Source: Pseudescherichia sp039594205
GTDB lineage: Bacteria; Pseudomonadota; Gammaproteobacteria; Enterobacterales; Enterobacteriaceae
Assembly (NCBI GenBank): GCA_039594205.1
Contig: JBCNNW010000072.1
Location: 1 to 22,408 of the forward strand
DNA: 22,408 nucleotides
Reading direction: 5' to 3'
A program made the position numbers and the translations under genes. The notes below the pieces were generated by a model. The model had not been told where the DNA came from. It searched no databases and saw nothing but the letters and a program-made list of their open reading frames with translations. Positions 7,369 to 15,075 of this stretch are shown here, one piece after another (positions within the stretch are counted from its first letter, which is position 1; every line of letters starts with the position of its first letter).

Positions 7369-8601
7369 TTACCCCTGCTCGCCCATCATCCCTTTCACCA
7401 GCTCGACACAGCGCAGGAAGCGCCCGTCGTAGTCTGACTCTTCGACGTGGATAAAATCGATCCCGTTTTCATTGAGCATCGAGACGAGCATAGTCTGAAA
7501 GGTTTTACGATCCACCGAGCTGCCCAGGCTGCGCAGACCGTCAGCGACCCATGGCGTGTTGTTCTCCAGCAGGATCACCAGGTCGAAGCGATACTCATCG
7601 ATCATCGCCTGTACGAACGGATGCTCACGCCCCTCGTACTTTTTGCAAAAGGCCTGAGTAGTGACGAAATCGGTGTCGATGAAGGCCACTTTATTGGCGT
7701 ACTTCACCGCAAAGTCGATGTACTGCGCCTGGCCGAGGGCAATTTTGTCGTAGTCGGAGTACTGCAGCGCCATCTCATCGCCGCCAAGATGGGAGAAGAC
7801 ATAGTCACGCCCATACTCCCATGCGCTGGTGGTATTGAAGATGTTAGCGAGCTTATTTACCAGCGTCGACTTGCCGCTCGACTCGCCGCCGAGGATCGCT
7901 ACGGTGCGCACAAAGAAGGGCTTCACCTCGGTGGGAATGTATTCCCAGTAGCGGAACGGGTTGGCGCGGATCTGCCCGCCGCTGATGTTCATAAAGGTAC
8001 GCTTCGGATCGATCAGCACCGTCTCAATGTCGAGGTGCTTCTCATACTGCCTGGCATCTGCCTCTTCAGAGGTATAGATCCAGTTGGGCTGGATCCCCTT
8101 CTCATCCATAAAGGCTTTAATCCCTTTGCTCCAGACGTCCCAGCCGTGCGGGTACGGCTCCATCCCCTCCTCGTTAAAGGCGTGGATGCGAATATTTTTC
8201 TGATACTTGAAAGTCTGTAACAGCCAGCGCAGGCGGTCAGGCACCGTAGGCTGCTGGGACATGGCGCTCTCTTCGAACAGCTCACGGTCGCGCGTTTCGT
8301 CATAGCCCATAATGATATGCAGCTCGTCCACCTGGCTGCAGGCGCGCTGCAGCAGATAGATATGGCCGGTGTGCAGCGGGTAGAACTTGCCAAACACTAC
8401 GCCGATGTTTTTCTGCTGCCGGGGAAACGCCAGCCCGAGGAAGCGGTGTAGCGCCTCCAGCTTCTGCGCGCTGGGGCTTTTGATCTTGGCATTGAGCAGC
8501 TGGCTCAGGTAGCCCTTGGTCATGCCGCTCGCCTCCGCCACCTGCTGTAGCGTGCAGCCTTTCTGGCGAATGGCGGTTTTCAGATAGTCAAATGACGACA
8601 C
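7369..8601 (-). CDS. nadR: NadR, NAD repressor / NMN adenylyltransferase / nicotinamide riboside kinase
   Basis: The 410-residue product equals E. coli NadR in length. Three domains are visible. An N-terminal Xre-type helix-turn-helix (about 5-58, TLQQVAEASGMTKGYLSQLL) represses nadA, nadB and pncB. A central NMN adenylyltransferase-like domain has GKFYPLHTGH at 71-80 and ISGGQIR at 206-212. A C-terminal ribosylnicotinamide kinase domain has Walker A GGESSGKST at 238-246 and a DTD motif later. Together they sense and salvage pyridine nucleotides. The start codon is GTG (8601), with AGGAGG six bases upstream. It is the last gene of serB-radA-nadR, separated from radA by 83 bp containing a REP. 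Confidence 0.97.
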   Translation of the reverse strand: MSSFDYLKTAIRQKGCTLQQVAEASGMTKGYLSQLLNAKIKSPSAQKLEALHRFLGLAFPRQQKNIGVVFGKFYPLHTGHIYLLQRACSQVDELHIIMGYDETRDRELFEESAMSQQPTVPDRLRWLLQTFKYQKNIRIHAFNEEGMEPYPHGWDVWSKGIKAFMDEKGIQPNWIYTSEEADARQYEKHLDIETVLIDPKRTFMNISGGQIRANPFRYWEYIPTEVKPFFVRTVAILGGESSGKSTLVNKLANIFNTTSAWEYGRDYVFSHLGGDEMALQYSDYDKIALGQAQYIDFAVKYANKVAFIDTDFVTTQAFCKKYEGREHPFVQAMIDEYRFDLVILLENNTPWVADGLRSLGSSVDRKTFQTMLVSMLNENGIDFIHVEESDYDGRFLRCVELVKGMMGEQG

Positions 8602-8633
8602 AAGAGCCTCCTGCTATATGAGTCTGAAATGAT

Positions 8634-8663
8634 GTAGGGCGGGTAAGCGCAGCGCCACCCGCC
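8634..8663. repeat. REP-type palindrome between radA and nadR
   Basis: The element starts with GTAGG, then GGCGGGT (8638-8644) pairs with ACCCGCC (8657-8663) around AAGCGCAGCGCC. It lies within the serB-radA-nadR transcription unit just before the nadR ribosome-binding region. It may therefore affect 3'-end stability of upstream mRNA or relative expression of nadR. Confidence 0.75.
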
Positions 8664-8684
8664 ATAACGCAACGAATTTAAAGA

Positions 8685-10067
8685 TTATAATTCGTCAAAG
8701 ACACTTAGCGCATCGGCCAATTTTTTCACGCCAAACACCTGCATCCCGGCCGGTGGTTTTTTCGGGACGTTGGCAGCAGGGACGATAGCCCGTTTGAAGC
8801 CATGCTTCGCCGCCTCCGAGATCCGCTCCTGACCGCTGGGTACCGGACGGATCTCCCCGGCCAGCCCTACTTCGCCAAACACCACCAGATCGTCCGGCAG
8901 CGGGCGGTCGCGCAGGCTGGAGACCATCGCCAGCAGCAGCGCCAGGTCGGCGCTGGTCTCGGTGACCTTCACCCCACCGACGACGTTCACAAACACATCC
9001 TGATCCGCCATCTGCAGCCCGCCGTGACGGTGCAGCACCGCCAGCAGGATCGCCAGCCGGTTCTGCTCCAGACCCACCGCCACGCGGCGCGGGTTAGCCA
9101 TCATCGACTGATCGACCAGGGCCTGAATCTCCACTAACAGCGGACGGGTACCCTCCCAGACTACCATTACCGAGCTGCCGGAGGTGACTTCGTCGCCCCG
9201 GCTGAGGAAGATGGCCGACGGGTTGCTGACCTCGCGCAGGCCCTGCTCGGTCATGGCAAAAACGCCCAGCTCGTTTACCGCCCCGAAGCGGTTTTTGTGA
9301 CTACGCAGGGTGCGGAAGCGCGAGTCGGCGTCGCCGTCCAGCAGCACCGAACAGTCGATGCAGTGCTCCAGCACCTTCGGCCCCGCCAGCGAGCCGTCTT
9401 TGGTGACGTGTCCCACCATCACGATGGCGACGCCGCGGGTTTTGGCGAAGCGCGTCAGGTAGGCCGCGGTCTCACGCACCTGAGCCACGCTGCCTGGCGA
9501 CGACTGAATATCCGCCATGTGCATCACCTGGATCGAGTCGATGACCATCAGCTTCGGCAGCTCTTCGTCAGCGATCGTGCAGATCTGCTCAATGCTGGTT
9601 TCGGAGAGCATGTTCAGGTTAGTGGTCGGCAGCCCCAGCCGATGGGCGCGCATCGCCACCTGCTGCAGCGACTCTTCGCCGGTGACGTACAGCGTCTTCA
9701 TGTTTTCAGAGAGCTTGCACAGGGTTTGCAGCAGCAGCGTCGACTTGCCTGCCCCCGGGTTACCACCGATCAGGATCGCGCTGCCCGGCACTACGCCGCC
9801 GCCCAGCACGCGGTCAAACTCTTTAAAGCCGGTTGAGAAGCGCGGTAGCGCCTCCAGGCTAATCTCTGACAGCTTCTGCACCTTCGAGACGCCTGCGTTA
9901 CCGGCATAGCCGCTCAGCCGCTCGTTGCGCGCAACCGTCGGGGATGCCGCAACGCGCACCTCGGTGATGGTGTTCCAGGCATGACAGGCGCTGCACTGCC
10001 CCTGCCAGCGCGGATAATCCGCACCGCACTCATTACAGACAAATGCGCGTTTTGGAGCTTTCGCCAC
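8685..10067 (-). CDS. radA: DNA repair helicase RadA (Sms)
   Basis: RadA is a RecA-like, DnaB-like ATPase that drives branch migration of recombination intermediates and helps process stalled forks. The product has 460 residues, as in E. coli. Order of parts: a C4 zinc motif with Cys11, Cys14, Cys25 and Cys28; the ATPase core with Walker A GGNPGAGKST at 101-110; the RadA-specific KNRFG motif at 258-262; and a C-terminal Lon-protease-like domain (about 285-460, lacking protease function in the family) with GEVGLAGEIRPV. The start codon is GTG at 10067, with GAGG five bases upstream. It begins only 10 bp after serB ends, so the two are surely cotranscribed. Confidence 0.97.
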   Translation of the reverse strand: MAKAPKRAFVCNECGADYPRWQGQCSACHAWNTITEVRVAASPTVARNERLSGYAGNAGVSKVQKLSEISLEALPRFSTGFKEFDRVLGGGVVPGSAILIGGNPGAGKSTLLLQTLCKLSENMKTLYVTGEESLQQVAMRAHRLGLPTTNLNMLSETSIEQICTIADEELPKLMVIDSIQVMHMADIQSSPGSVAQVRETAAYLTRFAKTRGVAIVMVGHVTKDGSLAGPKVLEHCIDCSVLLDGDADSRFRTLRSHKNRFGAVNELGVFAMTEQGLREVSNPSAIFLSRGDEVTSGSSVMVVWEGTRPLLVEIQALVDQSMMANPRRVAVGLEQNRLAILLAVLHRHGGLQMADQDVFVNVVGGVKVTETSADLALLLAMVSSLRDRPLPDDLVVFGEVGLAGEIRPVPSGQERISEAAKHGFKRAIVPAANVPKKPPAGMQVFGVKKLADALSVFDEL

Positions 10068-10077
10068 GTTTACCTCG

Positions 10078-11049
10078 TTAGTTCTGGTTCAGGCTGCCCG
10101 ACAGGATACAGAAAACGCCCATCAGGTCAGCGTGACGGATAGTAACTTCCGTCTTCTCATTCACTTTGGGTTTCGCGTGATAGGCGATCCCCAGCCCTGC
10201 CGCTTTGATCATCGGCAGATCGTTGGCACCGTCGCCGATCGCCACGGTCTGTGCCAGCGGGATATCGTACTCCTGCGCCAGCCGCAGCAGCGTGGCCGCC
10301 TTGTATTGGGCATCCACAATGTCACCCACCACGTGGCCGGTCAGCTTGCCGTCGACAATCTCCAGCTCGTTCGCCACGGCTGCGGTCAGGTGCAGCCTGT
10401 CGCGCAGGTAGTCGGCAAAAAAGGTGAAGCCGCCGGAGGCGATAGCCACCTTCCAGCCCAGAGTCTCCAGCTTCAGCACCAGCTGGGTCAGGCCCGGCAT
10501 CAGCGGCAGGCCATCGCGTACCTGGTGAAGAATATTGGCGTCAGCGCCTTTCAGCGTGCCAACGCGGCTGCGCAGGCTGGCGGTAAAGTCCAGCTCGCCG
10601 CGCATCGCCCGCTCGGTCACCTCGGCGACCATCTCACCGGTGCCCGCCAGCCTGGCGATCTCATCGATGCACTCGATCTGGATCGCGGTGGAGTCCATGT
10701 CCATCACCAGCAGGCCTGGCGTGCGCAGGTGCGGGATCTTACCCAGCGGCGCAACGTCCAGACCGGCCTCGTGCGCCAGGCGCGTCGCCCGCGGCGTCAG
10801 CGATCCGGCCAGGCGGATCACCTGGTAATCCTCGACGCACCAGGCCGCGACGATCACCATCGCCGCGCCAAGGGAGTGCTGATACGCCGTCAGGCGCTGT
10901 TTATCCAGGCTGCGGCCGTAAAGCAGCCAGCCGCTGCGACCCGCGTGATAATCGAGCGGCATCACCTCGTCGCCGCTTAAAGAGAGCGGCAGCCCAGGCC
11001 ACTGAGAGACGGCTTCGGGCAGGTCGCGCCAGGTTAAACTGTTAGACAT
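10078..11049 (-). CDS. serB: Phosphoserine phosphatase SerB
   Basis: SerB carries out the last step of serine biosynthesis, hydrolysing O-phosphoserine to L-serine. The chosen start is the ATG at 11049 (MSNSLTWRDLPEAV), with CAGGAGC six bases upstream, giving 323 residues against 322 in E. coli; an in-frame ATG at 11085 would add 12 unrelated residues. The N-terminal third is an ACT-like regulatory region. The HAD phosphatase core follows: nucleophile loop DMDST at 117-121 (Asp117 nucleophile, Asp119 acid), motif II SGGF at 205-208 and metal-binding GDGANDLPM from 272. It is the first gene of serB-radA-nadR and diverges from ytjB across 119 bp. Confidence 0.97.
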   Translation of the reverse strand: MSNSLTWRDLPEAVSQWPGLPLSLSGDEVMPLDYHAGRSGWLLYGRSLDKQRLTAYQHSLGAAMVIVAAWCVEDYQVIRLAGSLTPRATRLAHEAGLDVAPLGKIPHLRTPGLLVMDMDSTAIQIECIDEIARLAGTGEMVAEVTERAMRGELDFTASLRSRVGTLKGADANILHQVRDGLPLMPGLTQLVLKLETLGWKVAIASGGFTFFADYLRDRLHLTAAVANELEIVDGKLTGHVVGDIVDAQYKAATLLRLAQEYDIPLAQTVAIGDGANDLPMIKAAGLGIAYHAKPKVNEKTEVTIRHADLMGVFCILSGSLNQN

Positions 11050-11168
11050 TAAAGCTCCTGTAAAAACACGTGCGGCCAAACGCATCCGGGTAAAAATAAC
11101 GCCTGAGGCTACCCTGTAATCATCGCTTCTGGCAACATGCTAACCTCAAATTTTCATCAGGTAAGAAT

Positions 11169-11816
11169 ATGGCCCGCGCAAAACTGAGATTCCGGCTGCA
11201 TCGCGCTGTAATTGTGCTCATCTGTCTCGCCCTGCTGGTGGCGCTGATGCAGGGGGCATCGTGGTTTAGCCAGAGCCACCAGCGGGCGCGTAATCCGCAG
11301 TTTGAAGAGCTGGCCCGTACCCTGGCGCACCAGGTCACCCTGAACCTCACGCCGCTGATGCGCAGCGAAACGCCGGACGAAAAGTCGATTAGCGCGCTGC
11401 TGCGCCAGCTCACCGAAGGGAGCCGCATTCTTGACGCAGGCGTCTACGATGAGCAGGGCGATCTGATTGCACGTTCAGGAGAGAGCGTCGACGTCCGCGA
11501 CCGTCTGGCGCTGGACGGAAAAAAAGCCGGCGGCTACTTCAACCAGCAGATTGTTGAACCCATACAGGGGAAAAATGGCCCGCTCGGCTACCTGCGTCTG
11601 ACCCTCGACACCCATACCCTGCCGACCGAAGCAAAACAGGTCGATAATACCACAAATATCCTCCGCCTGATGCTGCTCCTGTCGCTGGCAATTGGCGTGG
11701 TGCTGACCCGCACACTGCTGCAGGGCAAGCGTACCCGCTGGCAGCAGTCGCCTTTCCTGCTCACCGCCAGCCGGTCGATTCCCGAAGATGAAGAGAGCGA
11801 AAAAAGAGAGCCGTAG
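11169..11816 (+). CDS. ytjB: YtjB/Smp inner-membrane protein
   Basis: The 215 residues match E. coli Smp (YtjB, about 214). Two hydrophobic segments are visible, about 12-32 (RAVIVLICLALLVALMQGAS) and about 163-183 (ILRLMLLLSLAIGVVLTRTL). Between them lies a roughly 130-residue region likely to be periplasmic, and a basic then acidic tail follows (GKRTRWQQ ... EDEESEKREP). This is the layout of a membrane-anchored sensor-like module, but there is no kinase domain and its function is not known. The ATG at 11169 has only a weak AGG upstream. It is divergent from serB and lies 65 bp before lplA on the same strand, so cotranscription with lplA is likely. Confidence 0.92.
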   Translation: MARAKLRFRLHRAVIVLICLALLVALMQGASWFSQSHQRARNPQFEELARTLAHQVTLNLTPLMRSETPDEKSISALLRQLTEGSRILDAGVYDEQGDLIARSGESVDVRDRLALDGKKAGGYFNQQIVEPIQGKNGPLGYLRLTLDTHTLPTEAKQVDNTTNILRLMLLLSLAIGVVLTRTLLQGKRTRWQQSPFLLTASRSIPEDEESEKREP

Positions 11817-11841
11817 GCCGGGTATGCATACGCGCCGCGTT
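11812..11841. repeat. Degenerate REP remnant between ytjB and lplA
   Basis: The GTAGGCCGGGTA start of a REP unit overlaps the ytjB stop codon, but the partner arm expected about 20 bp downstream has decayed (CGCGCCGCG instead of ACCCGGC). It is probably a remnant, unlikely to fold strongly. Confidence 0.35.
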
Positions 11842-11881
11842 GTCGTTACTATGGCGATAAATAAAGAAAAGGAGAGCTGCC

Positions 11882-12898
11882 ATGTCCACATTACGTCTGC
11901 TTATCTCTGACTCATACGATCCCTGGTTTAACCTGGCGGTAGAGGAGTCCATCTTCCGCCAGATGCCCGCCACACAGCGCGTGCTCTTTCTGTGGCGCAA
12001 CGCCGATACGGTGGTGATTGGCCGGGCGCAAAACCCGTGGAAGGAGTGCAACACCCGACGTATGGAGGAGGATAACGTTCGCCTCGCCCGGCGCAGCAGC
12101 GGCGGTGGCGCGGTGTTTCACGACCTCGGCAATACCTGCTTTACCTTTATGGCGGGCAAGCCGGAGTATGACAAGACCATCTCTACCCGCATTGTGCTTA
12201 ACGCCCTCAACGCCCTGGGCGTCGCGGCGGAAGCCTCGGGTCGTAACGATCTGGTGGTCAAAACCCCGGAGGGCGATCGCAAAGTCTCCGGTTCGGCCTA
12301 TCGCGAGACCCCGGATCGGGGCTTCCACCACGGAACGCTGCTGCTTAATGCCGATCTGAGCCGGCTGGCGAACTACCTTAACCCCGATAAGAAAAAGCTC
12401 CAGGCCAAGGGCATTACCTCGGTGCGCGGACGGGTGGCGAACCTGGTCGATCTGCTGCCGGGCATCACCCATGAGGCGATCTGCGCCGCGGTCACCGAGG
12501 CCTTTTTTGCCCACTACGGCGAACGCGTTGCGGCAGAGATTATCTCTCCGGACAAGACGCCGGATCTGCCGAACTTTGCCGACACCTTTGCCCGCCAGAG
12601 CAGCTGGGAGTGGAACTTTGGTCAGGCCCCCTCGTTCAGCCATCTGCTGGATGAGCGCTTCACCTGGGGTGGGGTTGAGCTGCATTTCGACGTCGAGCGA
12701 GGGCATATCTCGCGCGCGCAGATCTTTACCGACAGCCTGAACCCGGCACCGCTGGAAGCGCTGGCGGCGAGTCTGCAGGGCAGCCCCTACCGTGCGGATA
12801 AGCTGCAGCAGGCGTGCGATGCGCTAATAGGGGATTTTCCCCAGCAGGAGAGAGAGCTGCGGGAGCTAGCGGAATGGATGGGTAACGCGGTCAGATAA
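11882..12898 (+). CDS. lplA: Lipoate-protein ligase A
   Basis: LplA activates free lipoate with ATP to lipoyl-AMP and transfers it to the lysine of lipoyl domains in pyruvate and 2-oxoglutarate dehydrogenases and GcvH. The 338 residues equal E. coli LplA. The catalytic domain has the lipoate-binding motif RRSSGGGAVFHD at 70-81 and the key Lys134 in GDRKVSGSAYR; the small C-terminal accessory domain (about 250-338) follows. An AAGGAGAG Shine-Dalgarno precedes the ATG with ideal spacing. It is downstream of ytjB and convergent with deoD. In E. coli K-12 yjjJ occupies the next place, but here only a REP separates lplA and deoD. Confidence 0.97.
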   Translation: MSTLRLLISDSYDPWFNLAVEESIFRQMPATQRVLFLWRNADTVVIGRAQNPWKECNTRRMEEDNVRLARRSSGGGAVFHDLGNTCFTFMAGKPEYDKTISTRIVLNALNALGVAAEASGRNDLVVKTPEGDRKVSGSAYRETPDRGFHHGTLLLNADLSRLANYLNPDKKKLQAKGITSVRGRVANLVDLLPGITHEAICAAVTEAFFAHYGERVAAEIISPDKTPDLPNFADTFARQSSWEWNFGQAPSFSHLLDERFTWGGVELHFDVERGHISRAQIFTDSLNPAPLEALAASLQGSPYRADKLQQACDALIGDFPQQERELRELAEWMGNAVR

Positions 12899-12904
12899 CG
12901 GAAA

Positions 12905-12937
12905 CGCCCGGTGGCGCTAGCGCTTACCGGGCCTACA
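12905..12937. repeat. REP-type palindrome between lplA and deoD
   Basis: GCCCGGT (12906-12912) pairs with ACCGGGC (12926-12932) around GGCGCTAGCGCTT, followed by CTACAG. It begins 6 bp after the lplA stop and lies between convergent genes; a further GCCCCGCCGGGC stretch follows at about 12956-12968. It probably works as the 3'-end hairpin of lplA and of the deo operon. Confidence 0.75.
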
Positions 12938-12978
12938 GGTTTTATAGATCTGTGAAGCCCCGCCGGGCGAGAGTAAAC

Positions 12979-13698
12979 TTACTCTTTGTCGCCCAGCAGT
13001 ACTGACTCCAGCGCGATCTTGATCATATCGTTGAAGGTCGTCTGACGCTCGGCAGCAGTAGTCTGCTCGTGAGTACGGATATGGTCGGAAACGGTACAGA
13101 TAGTCAGCGCTTTCGCACCGAACTCCGCCGCTACGCCGTAGATCCCCGCCGCTTCCATCTCTACGCCAAGAATGCCATATTTTTCCATCACGTCGAACAT
13201 GGTCGGATCCGGCGTGTAGAAGAGATCGGCAGAGAAGATATTGCCGACGCGAGCGTCAACGCCCAGCGCTTTAGCCGCGTCCACCGCGTTGCGTACCATG
13301 TCAAAGTCAGCAATTGCCGCGAAGTCGTGATCCTTAAAGCGCAGACGGTTTACCTTGGAGTCGGTGCAGGCACCCATGCCAATTACCACGTCACGCAGCT
13401 TAACGTCAGCGCGTACTGCGCCGCAGGAGCCTACACGGATGATCTTCTTCACGCCGAAATCGGTGATCAGCTCTTTGGTGTAGATAGAGCAGGACGGGAT
13501 GCCCATCCCGTGGCCCATCACGGAGATTTTGCGGCCTTTGTAGGTGCCGGTGTAGCCCAGCATCCCGCGCACGTTGTTTACTTCGCGCACGTCTTCAAAG
13601 AAGGTTTCCGCGATATGTTTGGCACGCAGCGGATCGCCCGGCATCAGCACAACGTCAGCAAAATCGCCCATCTCGGCGTTAATGTGTGGGGTGGCCAT
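12979..13698 (-). CDS. deoD: Purine nucleoside phosphorylase DeoD
   Basis: DeoD cleaves purine (deoxy)nucleosides with phosphate to the base and (deoxy)ribose-1-phosphate. The start at 13698 gives MATPHINAEM and 239 residues, as in E. coli; an ATG two codons upstream (13704) abuts the AAGGA Shine-Dalgarno directly and is less likely. Visible active-site elements of the hexameric family are His5, GDPLRAK (Gly21-Arg25), RVGSCGAV with the phosphate-binding Arg88, EMEAAG for ribose binding, and the catalytic Asp in SDHIRTHEQ near residue 205. It is the last gene of deoCABD, with a double REP between it and deoB. Confidence 0.97.
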   Translation of the reverse strand: MATPHINAEMGDFADVVLMPGDPLRAKHIAETFFEDVREVNNVRGMLGYTGTYKGRKISVMGHGMGIPSCSIYTKELITDFGVKKIIRVGSCGAVRADVKLRDVVIGMGACTDSKVNRLRFKDHDFAAIADFDMVRNAVDAAKALGVDARVGNIFSADLFYTPDPTMFDVMEKYGILGVEMEAAGIYGVAAEFGAKALTICTVSDHIRTHEQTTAAERQTTFNDMIKIALESVLLGDKE

Positions 13699-13725
13699 TT
13701 TCATTCCTTTTTTTACATTTTTTGC

Positions 13726-13795
13726 GCCGGACGGCGGCTACGCCTTATCCGGCCTACAGGATACGTACGCCCGGCAAGCGCAGCGCCGCCGGGCA
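13726..13795. repeat. REP pair (BIME-like) between deoB and deoD
   Basis: Two palindromes lie in opposite orientation: GCCGGA/TCCGGC (13726-13753, tail CCTACAGG) and GCCCGGC/GCCGGGC (13769-13794). The pair fills almost the whole 103-bp gap between deoB and deoD. Such elements stabilise upstream mRNA against 3' exonucleases and can bind gyrase or IHF. Here they could set the deoB:deoD ratio. Confidence 0.75.
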
Positions 13796-13801
13796 AAAGC
13801 A

Positions 13802-15025
13802 TTACAGCATATTTTTGCCATATTCCATTGGCGACGTACCGAAGTAGGTCGCCAGCGTCTGGCCGATGTCCGCGAAGGTGTCACGGTGGCCCAGCGAGCC
13901 TGGCTTAACGTTCGGGCCGTAGATCAGCACCGGAATGTGCTCGCGGGTATGGTCGGTACCGGTCCAGGTTGGGTCGCAGCCGTGGTCGGCGGTGAAGATG
14001 ATGATATCCCCCTCCTCCACCAGGGCTAACAGCTCTGGCATACGGCGGTCGAACAGCTCAAGGCCGCCCGCATAGCCCGCAACGTCGCGACGGTGCCCCC
14101 AGGTGGAGTCGAAGTCAACGAAGTTGGTAAACACGATAGTGTTATCACCCGCTTCCTTCATCTCTTTAACGGTAGCGTCAAACAGCGCGTCCAGACCGGT
14201 GGCTTTCACTTTTTTAGTGATGCCAACGTGGGCATAGATATCAGCGATTTTACCTACCGATACCACCTGACCACCCTTCTCTTCCACCAGCTTCTGCAGG
14301 ATGGTAGGTGCCGGCGGCTCTACCGCCAGATCGTGGCGATTACCGGTACGCTGGAAGTTCCCCGCCTTGTCGCCAACAAACGGACGCGCAATCACGCGGC
14401 CAATGTTGTAGCCACCTTCGGTCAGCTCTTCACGGGCGATTTCGCACAGCTCGTAGAGTTTATCCAGGCCGTAGGTCTCTTCATGACAGGCGATCTGGAA
14501 CACCGAGTCCGCAGAGGTATAGAAAATCGGCTTGCCGGTTTTCATATGCTCTTCGCCGAGCTGATCCAGAATCACCGTCCCGGAGGAGTGGCAGTTGCCG
14601 AGGTAGCCCGGTAACCCGGCACGCTCTACCAGCTTGTCGAGCAGCGCCTGGGGGAAGCTGTTTTCGGTGTCAGAGAAGTAGCCCCAGTCAAAGAGGACCG
14701 GCACGCCGGCAATCTCCCAGTGGCCTGACGGCGTATCTTTACCAGAAGAGAGTTCGTGCGCCCACGCGTAGGCACCCGCGATCTCTGCGTTGCCGTCCAT
14801 TCCCGCCGGAATGGTGCCGGTAGCGCCTTCATGCGCTTTTGCCAGGCCCAGGCGGGTAAGATTAGGCAGGTTCAGCGGGCCTTGACGGCCGGTATTAGCT
14901 TCGCCTTTGGCACAGGCTTCGGCAATGTGGCCGAGCGTATCAGAGCCTGTATCGCCAAAACGATCCGCATCTTCGGTAGCGCCGATGCCGAAAGAGTCCA
15001 GCACCATAATAAATGCACGTTTCAT
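13802..15025 (-). CDS. deoB: Phosphopentomutase DeoB
   Basis: DeoB interconverts (deoxy)ribose-1-phosphate and (deoxy)ribose-5-phosphate, linking nucleoside phosphorolysis to DeoC. The 407 residues equal E. coli DeoB. It belongs to the alkaline-phosphatase superfamily of two-metal enzymes: Asp10 in IMVLDSFGIGATEDA is a metal ligand, Thr98 in GKDTPSGHWE is the probable phosphorylated threonine, and TADHGCDPTWTGTDHTREH near residues 342-360 supplies further ligands. The ATG at 15025 is preceded by GGAGAAAAT. It is 50 bp downstream of deoA. An extra promoter for deoB-deoD exists near this point in E. coli, but I see no clear one here. Confidence 0.97.
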   Translation of the reverse strand: MKRAFIMVLDSFGIGATEDADRFGDTGSDTLGHIAEACAKGEANTGRQGPLNLPNLTRLGLAKAHEGATGTIPAGMDGNAEIAGAYAWAHELSSGKDTPSGHWEIAGVPVLFDWGYFSDTENSFPQALLDKLVERAGLPGYLGNCHSSGTVILDQLGEEHMKTGKPIFYTSADSVFQIACHEETYGLDKLYELCEIAREELTEGGYNIGRVIARPFVGDKAGNFQRTGNRHDLAVEPPAPTILQKLVEEKGGQVVSVGKIADIYAHVGITKKVKATGLDALFDATVKEMKEAGDNTIVFTNFVDFDSTWGHRRDVAGYAGGLELFDRRMPELLALVEEGDIIIFTADHGCDPTWTGTDHTREHIPVLIYGPNVKPGSLGHRDTFADIGQTLATYFGTSPMEYGKNML

Positions 15026-15075
15026 ATTTTCTCCGTACTAGTGCTTCAAATTAAATCGATCAGATCAGTATACAG

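Noticed and set aside
13069..13908. Plus-strand ORF spanning deoD and the end of deoB
   Set aside because: It runs through two genuine genes and a REP pair on the other strand; its composition is that of a shadow frame.
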